Of a DNA stretch of 64,000 bases, positions 26,590 to 34,752 are shown in pieces. The DNA is taken from contig CAISEB010000020.1 in assembly GCA_903884235.1 (NCBI GenBank), positions 62,001-126,000 on the forward strand. The letters are read 5' to 3'. This DNA comes from an uncultured Pseudomonadota bacterium (lineage in GTDB: Bacteria; Pseudomonadota; Gammaproteobacteria; Steroidobacterales; Steroidobacteraceae). How positions within the stretch are numbered: the stretch's first letter is position 1; the number at the start of each line of letters is the position of its first letter. The notes under the pieces are model-generated. The model saw nothing but the letters and a program-made list of their open reading frames with translations, made no database searches and was not told where the DNA came from. The translations under genes were made by a program, and so were the position numbers.

Positions 26590-27131
26590 CTGCGCATCAG
26601 GCTCGCGACCAGCGTCCGGTAGGTGTCGAATCCCGGTGCCGAGAATCCACCGAGCTTGCCCTGGTCATCCCAGTGGCGCAGGCGCACGGCCTCGCGGTGG
26701 AACGGCCGGGCCTCGAACGCGGCGACCTCGGCCGCATCCATCGGCCCGCCCTGCAGGCCGAGCGTGATGATCGAGGCGGGGCTCAGACGGTTCCGGTAGC
26801 CGTCGTCGACCGCGCAGAGGTAGCGCTTCGCGGCCACGTGCAGCGCGATGGGTTCGGTGACCTCGGGACCGAAGTGCTGCGCGAGCCAGGCGGCGCCGAC
26901 GTCCTCGTGGTGGGCATCCGTGTGCCAGTCGGCGATGTCGTCCGGCACTTCGACGACGAGATGGCCGATATCGTGAAGCAGGGCCGCGACGACCTGTGCC
27001 GGCGCGGCACCTTCCTCGGTCGCGAACCACGCGGCCTGCAGGCCGTGCTCCAGCATCGAGACCTGCTCGCCGAAATAGGATCCGAGGCCGCGGTCGGCAT
27101 AGAGCGCCGCCAGCTCGTCGACCAGGTTCAT
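26586..27131 (-). CDS. HD-domain mixed-valent diiron oxygenase (TmpB / PhnZ type)
   Basis: A 181-residue HD-domain protein. PhnZ and TmpB cleave the C-P bond of 1-hydroxy-aminoalkylphosphonates using O2 and a di-iron centre, releasing phosphate and glycine or glycine betaine. Family marks here: Y19-F-G-E22 with H29 in YFGEQVSMLEH, H53-D54 in LLHDIGH, H75 in HHED, H98 with K102 in LHVAAKRYLCA, and D155/D156 in HWDDQGK. These give all six iron ligands at spacings very close to PhnZ. The start ATG overlaps the stop of the oxygenase gene as ATGA, fixing its length and its coupling to that gene. Glycine betaine release (TmpB) is suggested by the surrounding betaine genes, but sequence alone does not settle PhnZ against TmpB. 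Confidence 0.85.
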   Translation of the reverse strand: MNLVDELAALYADRGLGSYFGEQVSMLEHGLQAAWFATEEGAAPAQVVAALLHDIGHLVVEVPDDIADWHTDAHHEDVGAAWLAQHFGPEVTEPIALHVAAKRYLCAVDDGYRNRLSPASIITLGLQGGPMDAAEVAAFEARPFHREAVRLRHWDDQGKLGGFSAPGFDTYRTLVASLMRS

Positions 27132-28261
27132 GCGAGCCTCCTGCGCAGCAGCGCCGCTTCGCTCAGGACGCTGTCCCGCGTCAGGTAGCACCCCTGAAGG
27201 TGCCGGGGATGGCGGGCCGACGAGAACGCCGTGCGTCCGTGCAGCGTGCGCTGGTTGTCGAACACCATCAGGTCACCGTCGCCGAGCCTGAGGCTCACCT
27301 GGAAGCGCGGATCCCGCAGCAGCCCCACGAAGCGGCGGTAGGCCGCGTAGAACGCGTCGCTGTCGTCGGCGGCGAGGTGCAGCGGCGCGATCGAGCGATT
27401 GTTGTAGTGGACGGCGATCACCCGGCCTCGCACATCCAGGCGGATCAGCGGCTTCTCGGAATAGAGCTCGGCACCGGCTGAGCGATACAGGAACGGGACC
27501 GGCGTCGTCGAGAGCACCCGGAACGACTCGGGATCGATCTGGCGCAGGTGCTCCGCAATGGCGAAGCCGTCGCCGAGGAGGCTGTCACCCCCATCGGGCG
27601 AGGAGACGAGGACATGCAGCGCCTGGAATCCCGGGACCGGATCCCTGTAGGGGTTGTCCGTGTGCAGGCCGAGCCCGAAATCGGAATAGGCGAGGTTCTC
27701 GGGGCGCACGACGGATCGCACGTCGAACAGCAGGCCGTAGTTCGTCTCGGCGACCCGGCCGGCGTGGCGCATCGCGTCGAGGATCGCCCCGTCCGCGGTC
27801 GGGACGCCGGATAGGAACGCGATGCCGTCGACGGCGAGACGGGTCAGCCAGTCGAGCCGCGCGGAGTCGTCCCGCGCGAGGGACTCGAACGCGCACCAGG
27901 CGAAATCGGTCGCGCCGTCCATCCCGGCACCCTCCAGCCAGAGCCGGGGCTGCAGTTCAGGCCGGTCGGCCAGCGGATCCCGGCACTGCCTGCCGACCCA
28001 GCCGAGGTCATAGGCAGTGGTCTTACCGTCCGTCCACGCGACGAGGAGCGACTGGCCGTCGATCCTCGCCGATTCGATCGTCGGGTCGGACGGCAGGTCC
28101 GTGATGTCGACCAGCCGCTGGCCGCTGTGGGCATCGCGATCTTCCGGCCGGTTGTCGCGCAGCCACATCGCCGTGAACTCGCCGTCCAGCCCATCGGCAA
28201 GGCGCACGCGCAGGCGCCTTGCCGTTGCGGAAACCTGAATAGATCCTTGTTGGTCAGCCAT
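27128..28261 (-). CDS. 2-oxoglutarate/Fe(II) oxygenase (TmpA / PhnY* / gamma-butyrobetaine hydroxylase type)
   Basis: A 377-residue oxygenase with an N-terminal DUF971-like domain (residues 1 to about 90) and a TauD/BBOX catalytic domain. Iron ligands are H200 and D202 in GLHTDNPYRDP and H341 in RTLHGRTAF. Relatives hydroxylate gamma-butyrobetaine, 2-aminoethylphosphonate (PhnY*) or its trimethyl form (TmpA). The coupled HD oxygenase downstream points to the phosphonate reaction. An oddity: the zinc cysteines normally found after WLRDN in this family (CPCxxC) are absent, the segment reading WLRDNRPEDRDAHSGQR. ATG 28261 overlaps the TGA of the transporter gene by one base (TGATG). Confidence 0.85.
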   Translation of the reverse strand: MADQQGSIQVSATARRLRVRLADGLDGEFTAMWLRDNRPEDRDAHSGQRLVDITDLPSDPTIESARIDGQSLLVAWTDGKTTAYDLGWVGRQCRDPLADRPELQPRLWLEGAGMDGATDFAWCAFESLARDDSARLDWLTRLAVDGIAFLSGVPTADGAILDAMRHAGRVAETNYGLLFDVRSVVRPENLAYSDFGLGLHTDNPYRDPVPGFQALHVLVSSPDGGDSLLGDGFAIAEHLRQIDPESFRVLSTTPVPFLYRSAGAELYSEKPLIRLDVRGRVIAVHYNNRSIAPLHLAADDSDAFYAAYRRFVGLLRDPRFQVSLRLGDGDLMVFDNQRTLHGRTAFSSARHPRHLQGCYLTRDSVLSEAALLRRRLA

Positions 28262-29592
28262 CAATCTGCTCCCGCGGCCACCATGACCACCTTCCTCTGC
28301 TGACGGTACAACGCCGCCGCCGCCACCGCGGAGGCCGCTGCGACGCTCGCAAGCGCCATGAACACGCCCCGCCATCCGAACGCCACCGAGATGCGACCCA
28401 CGGTATCCCCCGCGAGTGCGCCGCCAAGGTATCCCACGCCATCGATGATGCCGGACGATACCGCACCGGCACGACGACCGCCGAAGTCGAGCGCGAAAGC
28501 ACCGCCGAGGTACGAGTAGGGCCCGAGCAGGAAGAACGCGACGATGCCGATGAGCGAGACGACCACCGTGGGCGACACCGCCTCGACCCGCAGCAGCATC
28601 ATGCAGATCAGCGCGCCAGCAGTGGCCGTCAGTCCGCCGAGCAGGAGGACGGGCCGGCCATTCGGGCCCATCCGGTCGCTCAGCCAGCCCGAGGCGATCA
28701 CCGAGATCCCGCCCAGCAGCGGGAACACGGCGCTCAGGCTCCCGGCGCGTCCGGCCTCGAAGCCGACTGCATCGCGCAGGTAGATCGGCGTCCAGGTATC
28801 GAACGTGTTGCGCACGACCGTGCAGCCGAATGACAGCACGCACACGAGCACGAATGCACGGCTCCGCAGCAGTGGCATGACGAGCGACGCGACGGTCAGG
28901 CGCTCGCCTTCGTGCCCGGAATGCAGGTTGAGCGGATTGGTCGTCGCCGGGCGGTGACCGAGCTCGGTGCGGGATTCGCGCAGCAGGAACAGGTTCGCCA
29001 CGAAGAGCACGCCAGCGACGATCGCGGCGAGGTGAAAGATCGATCGCCAGTCATGGCCGGCACTGATCAGCGCGCCCATCCAGTAGCGTGCCGCCGCATC
29101 CCCGGCGAGGTAGCTGACGCTGAGAATGCCGATGATCGCGCCGTGGGACGAGAAGTCGAACCACTTGGAGCAGATCTTGAGCAGCCCCGCCCAGCCGATG
29201 GACTGCGTCAGCCGGTTGCCGACCCATGCGATCGTGAACAGCGGCAGCCCGCCGCCCGCGACAAAGAGCAGGGTGAAGGCCGCCGCCCCGCCGAGCCCGA
29301 CCAGGAAGCTGCGCCGGCCGCCCCAGAAGTCGCCCAGTCCGCCGAGGAACATCTTGCCGAGGGCATAGGCGAGCACGCCCGTTGCCGTCAGCGTGCCGAG
29401 GCTCGTGATGGCCTCGTCATGGGTCATGCCGCCGCGGCGCAAGTCGTCGACGATCAGTGGCATGCCCACCGAAAGGTCGACCCGGCAGAAGTAGTAGGCG
29501 CAGTAGCCGAGGAACAGCAGCACGACGACGAGCACCTGTCTCAGCAGGAGGTGCCGTGCGATCACCCGCGGGTCCTCCGCGCCGTCCGTCAT
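28261..29592 (-). CDS. OPA-family MFS transporter (organophosphate/phosphonate uptake)
   Basis: A 443-residue carrier with 12 membrane helices of the organophosphate:phosphate antiporter (GlpT/UhpT) type. The first helix region GYCAYYFCRVDLSVGMPLIV, the loop ALGKMFLGGLGDFWGGRR and WVGNRLTQSIGWAGLLKICSKWF fit GlpT-like proteins. It should bring an anionic organophosphorus compound across the inner membrane. It heads the three-gene unit with the two phosphonate oxygenases and overlaps the next start, so its likely cargo is the phosphonate they degrade. I use ATG 29592, which has GGGAG upstream; GTG 29601 is an alternative. Confidence 0.8.
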   Translation of the reverse strand: MTDGAEDPRVIARHLLLRQVLVVVLLFLGYCAYYFCRVDLSVGMPLIVDDLRRGGMTHDEAITSLGTLTATGVLAYALGKMFLGGLGDFWGGRRSFLVGLGGAAAFTLLFVAGGGLPLFTIAWVGNRLTQSIGWAGLLKICSKWFDFSSHGAIIGILSVSYLAGDAAARYWMGALISAGHDWRSIFHLAAIVAGVLFVANLFLLRESRTELGHRPATTNPLNLHSGHEGERLTVASLVMPLLRSRAFVLVCVLSFGCTVVRNTFDTWTPIYLRDAVGFEAGRAGSLSAVFPLLGGISVIASGWLSDRMGPNGRPVLLLGGLTATAGALICMMLLRVEAVSPTVVVSLIGIVAFFLLGPYSYLGGAFALDFGGRRAGAVSSGIIDGVGYLGGALAGDTVGRISVAFGWRGVFMALASVAAASAVAAAALYRQQRKVVMVAAGAD

Positions 29593-29720
29593 CCGCACCA
29601 CTCCCGCGGCCGCTTGCCGGTAGCGGAGCCTAGCATGCGTCGATGCGGTGAAGCCGCAGTCGGGTCGCGCGGGGCCGGTGGTAGGCTATGCAGGCCGCAG
29701 CCGACGGAGACGCCAAGCCG

Positions 29721-30500
29721 ATGCCAAACCGACCCACCGTCCTCGTGACCGGCGCATCGCGAGGCATCGGCGCCGGCATCGCGCGCGTGCTCGCCACGCG
29801 CGGGGCGCGCATCGCGGCGCATTTCCACCGCAATCGCGACGCGATCGATGCCGTCGTCGGCTCGCTTCCAGGCGCGGGGCACCGGGCGTTCGCGGCCGAC
29901 ATTGGCGACGCGGATGCCGCGGCGCGGCTGTGGCACGACGTGTCGGAGGCCTTTGGCGTCGTCGATGCACTCGTCAACAACGCAGGCATCTATCTTTTCC
30001 ATCCGCCGCTCGCTTCGGCTGAATCGGAATGGCGCGCCGCATGGCAGGAAACGCTCGCCACCAATCTCATCGGGCCGGCGACGCTGTCGCTGCTGGCCGC
30101 GCAGACGATGGCCGCGCGACCCGGACCCGTGGATGGCACGTTCGGGCGGGGGCGAATCGTCAACATCTCCTCGCGCGGGGCATTTCGTGGGGAGCCCGAC
30201 GCGCCGGCGTATGCCGCCAGCAAGGCGGGCCTGAACGCGCTCGGGCAATCCCTGGCACGCGCGCTCGCGCCACAGCAGATCTACGTCTATACGCTCGCGC
30301 CGGGATGGGTCGAGACCGACATGGCGACCGAGCACCTCGCCGGCCCCGACGGGGATTCGATCCGCGCGCAACATCCGCTTGGGCGTGTCACGCAGGCCGA
30401 AGAACTCGCCAATGCCGTGGCCTACTGCGTGCTGGAGGCGCCACCGGCCATGACCGGGGGCATCATCGACGTCAATGGCGCCAGCTACCTTCGCAGCTGA
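29721..30500 (+). CDS. short-chain dehydrogenase/reductase
   Basis: A 259-residue classical SDR: TVLVTGASRGIGAGIA cofactor loop (residues about 6-21), NNAGIY (near 87), catalytic serine in NISSRG (near 147) and Y-x-x-x-K in YAASKAGLN (near 165). The C-terminus GGIIDVNGASYLRS is typical of FabG-like enzymes. It oxidises or reduces a hydroxyl or carbonyl group with NAD(P)(H). ATG 29721 has GGAGA upstream. The next gene starts 23 bases later and the aminotransferase 11 bases after that, so the three probably form an operon, divergent from the phosphonate cassette. Confidence 0.85.
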   Translation: MPNRPTVLVTGASRGIGAGIARVLATRGARIAAHFHRNRDAIDAVVGSLPGAGHRAFAADIGDADAAARLWHDVSEAFGVVDALVNNAGIYLFHPPLASAESEWRAAWQETLATNLIGPATLSLLAAQTMAARPGPVDGTFGRGRIVNISSRGAFRGEPDAPAYAASKAGLNALGQSLARALAPQQIYVYTLAPGWVETDMATEHLAGPDGDSIRAQHPLGRVTQAEELANAVAYCVLEAPPAMTGGIIDVNGASYLRS

Positions 30501-30523
30501 ACGCCACGGTCCGGAGACCATCC

Positions 30524-30964
30524 GTGAAGTACGCGCCATCCATCATCGCCTGCTGCCTCGCTTGCGCGTCCTGCGCCTCCGCAGCAATTCCCCTGAGCGG
30601 CGTGATCGACCGCGCGGTGCGTGATGGCGTCGACGCGACACGGCCGGGCCCGCTGTCCAAGGCGCTCGGTGTCAGCCGCAGGGAGGGGCCCATGCCGGCC
30701 CGGCAGCTGCTGCTCCGCTCCGGCCACACGGCGCACGCGTTCAACGTCGACCCGAAGCACCGGCACGAGATCGTCTTGTTCGTCGTCGACGAACAGGTCA
30801 AGCGCACGACCGGCTTCCTGATGACGCCCGCCGGCCGGCTCCGCAAGGTCGTCACCTATGGCGAAGGCGAGACGCCAGTGACGGCCCCGCGGGCGCACGC
30901 CGACGTGGAATTCTCGACGGAGCGCAACACCCGGACGCAGGGTCCCGATCCGATTTCGCACTGA
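30524..30964 (+). CDS. secreted hypothetical protein
   Basis: A 146-residue protein starting at GTG 30524 (GGAG eight bases upstream) with a signal peptide of residues 1-21 (ACCLACASCASAA). The mature part has an amphipathic pattern around RQLLLRSGHTAHAFNVDPKHRHEIVLFVVDEQVKRTTGFLM and a polar tail without cysteines. I do not recognise the family. It sits between an SDR and a PLP enzyme, with short gaps on both sides. Confidence 0.6.
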   Translation: MKYAPSIIACCLACASCASAAIPLSGVIDRAVRDGVDATRPGPLSKALGVSRREGPMPARQLLLRSGHTAHAFNVDPKHRHEIVLFVVDEQVKRTTGFLMTPAGRLRKVVTYGEGETPVTAPRAHADVEFSTERNTRTQGPDPISH

Positions 30965-30975
30965 GTACCGAACCC

Positions 30976-32154
30976 ATGGCCGAAACGCTCGACATCGATC
31001 GCCTGCGCCGCGATACGCCGGCATCGCGCGACCTGATCCACTTCAACAATGCCGGGGCGTCGCTGATCCCGAATCCGGTGTCCGACGCGGTGTTCCAGCA
31101 CCTCGACCTCGAGCGGCGCATTGGCGGCTACGAGGCCGAGGCCGCGGCCCAGGCCGACATCGAGGACTTCTACGACGCATTTGCAGCACTCCTGCACTGC
31201 GGCCGGGACGAGGTCGCGTATGCCGAGAGCGCGACACGTGCCTGGGACATGGCCGTGTATTCCCTGCCGCTGCGGGCGGGTGACCGGATCCTGACCCACG
31301 AGTCCGAATACGCCTCGAACTGGATCGCCCTGACACAACTCTCGCAGCGGCTGGGCGTCGTCATCGACGCGGTACCGTCGGACGCTAGCGGCCAGGTCGA
31401 CATCGATGCGATGCGCCGGATGATCACGCCGGAGACGCGCGTGATCGCGCTCACCCACGTGCCCACCCACAACGGGCTGGTGAATCCCGCCGCCGAGGTT
31501 GGCGCACTCGCGCGCGAATACGGCCTGATCTTCGTCCTCGATGCGTGCCAGTCCGCAGGCCAGCTGCCACTCGACGTCCGCACGCTCGGCTGCCACGTGC
31601 TTTCGGGCACGGGCCGCAAGTTCCTGCGCGGGCCGCGCGGGACCGGATTCCTGTACGTGGAACGGGGCCTGCTTGCGATGCTGGAACCGGCCTTCGTGGA
31701 CATGCGCGCAGCGACTGCGCGGCCACCGGGCGGCTACGACCTCAGGCCGGACGCGCGGCGATTCGAGTCGTGGGAGAGCAGCATCGCGGGGCGCGTCGGC
31801 CTGCGCGCGGCGGTGCGATACCTGCTCGAACTGGGAGTCGATGCGGTCTCGGCCCGGGTGCTGATGCTCGCCTCGTCGCTGCGCAACACGCTCGCGTCGC
31901 TGCCGGGCATCGCCGTCCACGATCGAGGCGCCCTGAAGAGCGGCATCGTCACGTTCACCGTCGACGGTGAATCGGGCGAGGCAACCGCGAAGCGGCTGCG
32001 CGAACGACGCGCGAACGTGTCGGTCGCGGCGCCCGTGGGTGCTCCGCTAGACCCGCAGATCCGCGTGCTGGGCAGTGCGGTGCGCGCGTCCGTGCACTGT
32101 TACAACACCGACGAGGAGATCGCGCGCTTCGCCGCGCTGGTCACCGACCATTGA
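30976..32154 (+). CDS. class V aminotransferase-fold PLP enzyme
   Basis: A 392-residue PLP enzyme of the cysteine-desulfurase/isopenicillin-epimerase branch: HFNNAGASLIPNPV N-terminus, VLDACQSAGQLPLDV with the cofactor aspartate, and the Schiff-base lysine K215 in SGTGRKFLRGPRGTGFLYV. The active-site cysteine loop of true desulfurases is not evident, so lyase or aminotransferase chemistry on an unknown amino acid is more likely. It is not PhnW, the aminoethylphosphonate transaminase, whose N-terminal signature is missing. Probably in an operon with the preceding SDR and secreted protein. Confidence 0.75.
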   Translation: MAETLDIDRLRRDTPASRDLIHFNNAGASLIPNPVSDAVFQHLDLERRIGGYEAEAAAQADIEDFYDAFAALLHCGRDEVAYAESATRAWDMAVYSLPLRAGDRILTHESEYASNWIALTQLSQRLGVVIDAVPSDASGQVDIDAMRRMITPETRVIALTHVPTHNGLVNPAAEVGALAREYGLIFVLDACQSAGQLPLDVRTLGCHVLSGTGRKFLRGPRGTGFLYVERGLLAMLEPAFVDMRAATARPPGGYDLRPDARRFESWESSIAGRVGLRAAVRYLLELGVDAVSARVLMLASSLRNTLASLPGIAVHDRGALKSGIVTFTVDGESGEATAKRLRERRANVSVAAPVGAPLDPQIRVLGSAVRASVHCYNTDEEIARFAALVTDH

Positions 32155-32163
32155 GCTGCCAAC

Positions 32164-34257
32164 TCAGCCGGCGATCCGGCTGACCGACACCGGCAATCCG
32201 TTGACCGCGGCGTTGCCGCTCACCCCATCCAGGAATTCGGGATCCGTCAGGTCGTTGTAGCTCGGGCCCTCGACCTTCGATGCACGCGCCTGGCGGGTGC
32301 CGGGGCGTCCGTGGCCAAACCCGTGCGGCAGGCAGATCACGCCGACACGGACCGCGTCGGACGCGCGCACCTCGACGTCGACCTGCCCGACCCGCGAACG
32401 GATCCGAACCCGCTCGCCGTCGGACAGCCCGCGCGAAGCGAGGTCGTCGGGATGCATCTCGAGATGGTGGCGCGGCTTCCCCTTCACGAGCCGGGGCGCG
32501 TTGTGCATCCAGGAATTGTTGCTGCGCACGTGCCTGCGACCGATCAGCAGCAGTTCGCCGACCTCCGGCGTACGTGGTGCGCTTTCGCGTGCAGAGGCGA
32601 GCGCCTCGACGAGGAAGCCGGGCGCACATGCAATCCGTCCGTCATCCGTCTGCAGTCGTCGCAGCAGCGACGGCTCGAGCGGACCGAGGTCGAGGCCATG
32701 TGGGGCCGCCTCGAGCGCGTCGATCGTGATCTGGTCCGGGCCGTGCGCGAGACGCGCCGCGATCAGGGCCCGTGGCTCCGGCATCGGCTCATGCGTCTCG
32801 CCATTCGCCGCTGCGTGCGCCGCGGCGATCCCCTCGAGGATCTGCCAGTCGGCGCGCTCGTGCTGCGCCTGCGCACGCAACGGGACGTTCAGCCTTGCGA
32901 CCCTGCGGATCGCGAAGGCACTGAATACGACGTCGTAGTGGTACTGCGTGAGTGGCGAGGCTGGCGGCAGGATCAGGTTCGCGTGGCGCGTCGTCTCGTT
33001 CAGGTAGATGTCGATCGCGACGAAGTAGTCCAGTCGCGGCAGCAACTCGTCGAGCTGCGGACCACCCGGCGTCGACAGCACCGGATTGCCGGCACAGGTG
33101 ACCAGCGCACGCACCTGGCCGGGTCCGGGCGTCGCCATCTCTTCCGCGAGCGCCGACGCGGGCAGTTCGCCTGCGAACTCCGGCAGGCCGCGCACGCGGC
33201 TCGCGAATCGGCCACGCCGGCCGCGCGAAGACCCCGGCCCCGTCACGGGCATCACCGGCTCGCAGGGGAGCATGCCACCTTCGGTATCGAGGTTGCCCGT
33301 GTACAGGTGGATCAGCTGCAGAAGCCACTGGCACAGCGTGCCGTGCTCCTGCGTGGAGACGCCCATGCGGCCGTAGACGCAGGCGCGCCGTGCGCGATAG
33401 AGCTCGCCGGCGAGCCGACGGACGACGTCCGCCGGGACACCGGAACGACGGGCGGCGTCGGCAACATCGACGCTGCCCGTTGCCGCCATCGCCACGTCGA
33501 AGTCGCCCAGGCGCCCGTCGTAGGCCTGGCATCGCGGCGGGCCCGCCTCCCGCAGTGCGGCGAGTAACCCGAGCAGGAACCACAGGTCCGTGCCCGGCAG
33601 GATCGCGACATGTTCGGACGCGAGCGCCGCGGTCTCGGTACGGCGTGGATCGACGACCACGACTCGCCCCCGCGCGGCAAGCGCCTCGAGGCGCCGCGCG
33701 ATCCCGGGCGCCGTCATCAGGCTGCCGTTCGACGCGACGGGATTCGCGCCGATGATGAGCATCCAGTCGGTACGGTCCACGTCCGGCAGCGGAATCAGCA
33801 TCTGGTGCCCGTACATCGCCCAGGCCACGACCTGGTGCGGCCACTGGTCGACGGACGACGCGGAGTAGATGTTCCGGGTGCGCAGCCGCCGCAACAGCGA
33901 CGGCAGGTACGCCGCATGGCCGAAATGATGCACGTTGGGGTTGCCGAGATAGGCGGCCACGGCATCCGCGCCGTGCTGGCGCTGGACGGCAGCGAGCTGC
34001 GTCCCCGCCTCGGCCAGCGCCTCGTCCCACGGCACTTCCTCCCAGTCGCCGCCACGACGCCGCAGCGGCATGCGCAGGCGGTCCGGGTCGTCTTCAAGAT
34101 CGAGGATGGCGTTGCCCTTGGGACACACGTGGCCGCGACTGAACGGGTCGTCCCGGTCACCCCGGATCGCACGAACGCGCCCGTCCTCCACGGTGAAGTC
34201 GAGGCCGCAGATGGCCTCGCAGAGAGGGCAGGCGCGAAACCGGTGCTCAGTGGCCAT
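32164..34257 (-). CDS. molybdopterin-dependent oxidoreductase, large subunit
   Basis: A 697-residue molybdo- or tungsto-enzyme of the DMSO-reductase family. C10, C13, C17 and C45 (CPLCEAIC..HVCPKG) bind an N-terminal 4Fe-4S cluster; the four cofactor domains follow, closing with a dinucleotide-binding domain (HPDDLASRGLSDGERVRIRS). There is no Tat signal, so it is probably cytosolic. At the metal-ligand position of formate dehydrogenase the sequence reads SSVDQWP (residues 134-140), with no Cys or Sec. ATG 34257 has GGAAGG upstream. It is the last gene of the TTQ amine dehydrogenase operon, 36 bases after the second cytochrome gene, an unusual partner. The substrate is unknown. Confidence 0.8.
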   Translation of the reverse strand: MATEHRFRACPLCEAICGLDFTVEDGRVRAIRGDRDDPFSRGHVCPKGNAILDLEDDPDRLRMPLRRRGGDWEEVPWDEALAEAGTQLAAVQRQHGADAVAAYLGNPNVHHFGHAAYLPSLLRRLRTRNIYSASSVDQWPHQVVAWAMYGHQMLIPLPDVDRTDWMLIIGANPVASNGSLMTAPGIARRLEALAARGRVVVVDPRRTETAALASEHVAILPGTDLWFLLGLLAALREAGPPRCQAYDGRLGDFDVAMAATGSVDVADAARRSGVPADVVRRLAGELYRARRACVYGRMGVSTQEHGTLCQWLLQLIHLYTGNLDTEGGMLPCEPVMPVTGPGSSRGRRGRFASRVRGLPEFAGELPASALAEEMATPGPGQVRALVTCAGNPVLSTPGGPQLDELLPRLDYFVAIDIYLNETTRHANLILPPASPLTQYHYDVVFSAFAIRRVARLNVPLRAQAQHERADWQILEGIAAAHAAANGETHEPMPEPRALIAARLAHGPDQITIDALEAAPHGLDLGPLEPSLLRRLQTDDGRIACAPGFLVEALASARESAPRTPEVGELLLIGRRHVRSNNSWMHNAPRLVKGKPRHHLEMHPDDLASRGLSDGERVRIRSRVGQVDVEVRASDAVRVGVICLPHGFGHGRPGTRQARASKVEGPSYNDLTDPEFLDGVSGNAAVNGLPVSVSRIAG

Positions 34258-34293
34258 CAGGACCTTCCGGTGCGGCACCCTGCGGCGCCTGGA

Positions 34294-34752
34294 TCAGTAG
34301 TCGACGGCGATCTCGGCGTCGCCGACGCCGGCCTGTGCGAGCAGCGCGTGGCGCACGCGCTCGACCTCGAGCATCGGCTGACGGCGCGCGGCGGCGATGT
34401 CGGCTGCCGTGTAGGGCGCGATTCCGGCCCGTTCGGCGGGTGCGGTGAATTTCTCGAGGCACAGGTTCATCACGGCAGCCGCAGCCGCGTCGGAGAGCTG
34501 TGAATTCGCGACTCCGGGAACCCTGATCAGGAATTCACGGCCGCCGTCGACGTGCAGGTAGCGCCCGATCTTGCCGGCCAACGCGGGAACCTTGTGCGGG
34601 ACGCCGCGACCCGCGTCGCCGTGGCAGCCACCGCAGAAGAGGACGTAGTTCTGTGCGACGTTGGTCGCCGATTCTGGTCGTTCCAGCGCATGGCCCGCCA
34701 CGGGCAGCAGCGTCGTCGAGAGCAGCACGGCGATGGCGTGCCGCACGTCCAT
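34294..34752 (-). CDS. periplasmic c-type cytochrome
   Basis: A 152-residue secreted monohaem cytochrome: signal peptide residues 1-22, haem site C40-G-G-C43-H44 in LFCGGCHGDAGRG. The C-terminal part (PYTAADIAAARRQPMLEVERVRHALL) is an extension beyond the haem domain. Its start overlaps the stop of the other cytochrome gene as TGATG. It probably carries electrons from the amine dehydrogenase or from the molybdoenzyme. Confidence 0.8.
   Translation of the reverse strand: MDVRHAIAVLLSTTLLPVAGHALERPESATNVAQNYVLFCGGCHGDAGRGVPHKVPALAGKIGRYLHVDGGREFLIRVPGVANSQLSDAAAAAVMNLCLEKFTAPAERAGIAPYTAADIAAARRQPMLEVERVRHALLAQAGVGDAEIAVDY

Noticed and set aside
30976-32154. The class V PLP enzyme as PhnW, the aminoethylphosphonate transaminase, given the nearby phosphonate oxygenases
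   Set aside because: Its N-terminus (HFNNAGASLIPNP) and lysine region belong to the desulfurase/epimerase branch, not to PhnW, and it is on the opposite strand from the cassette.
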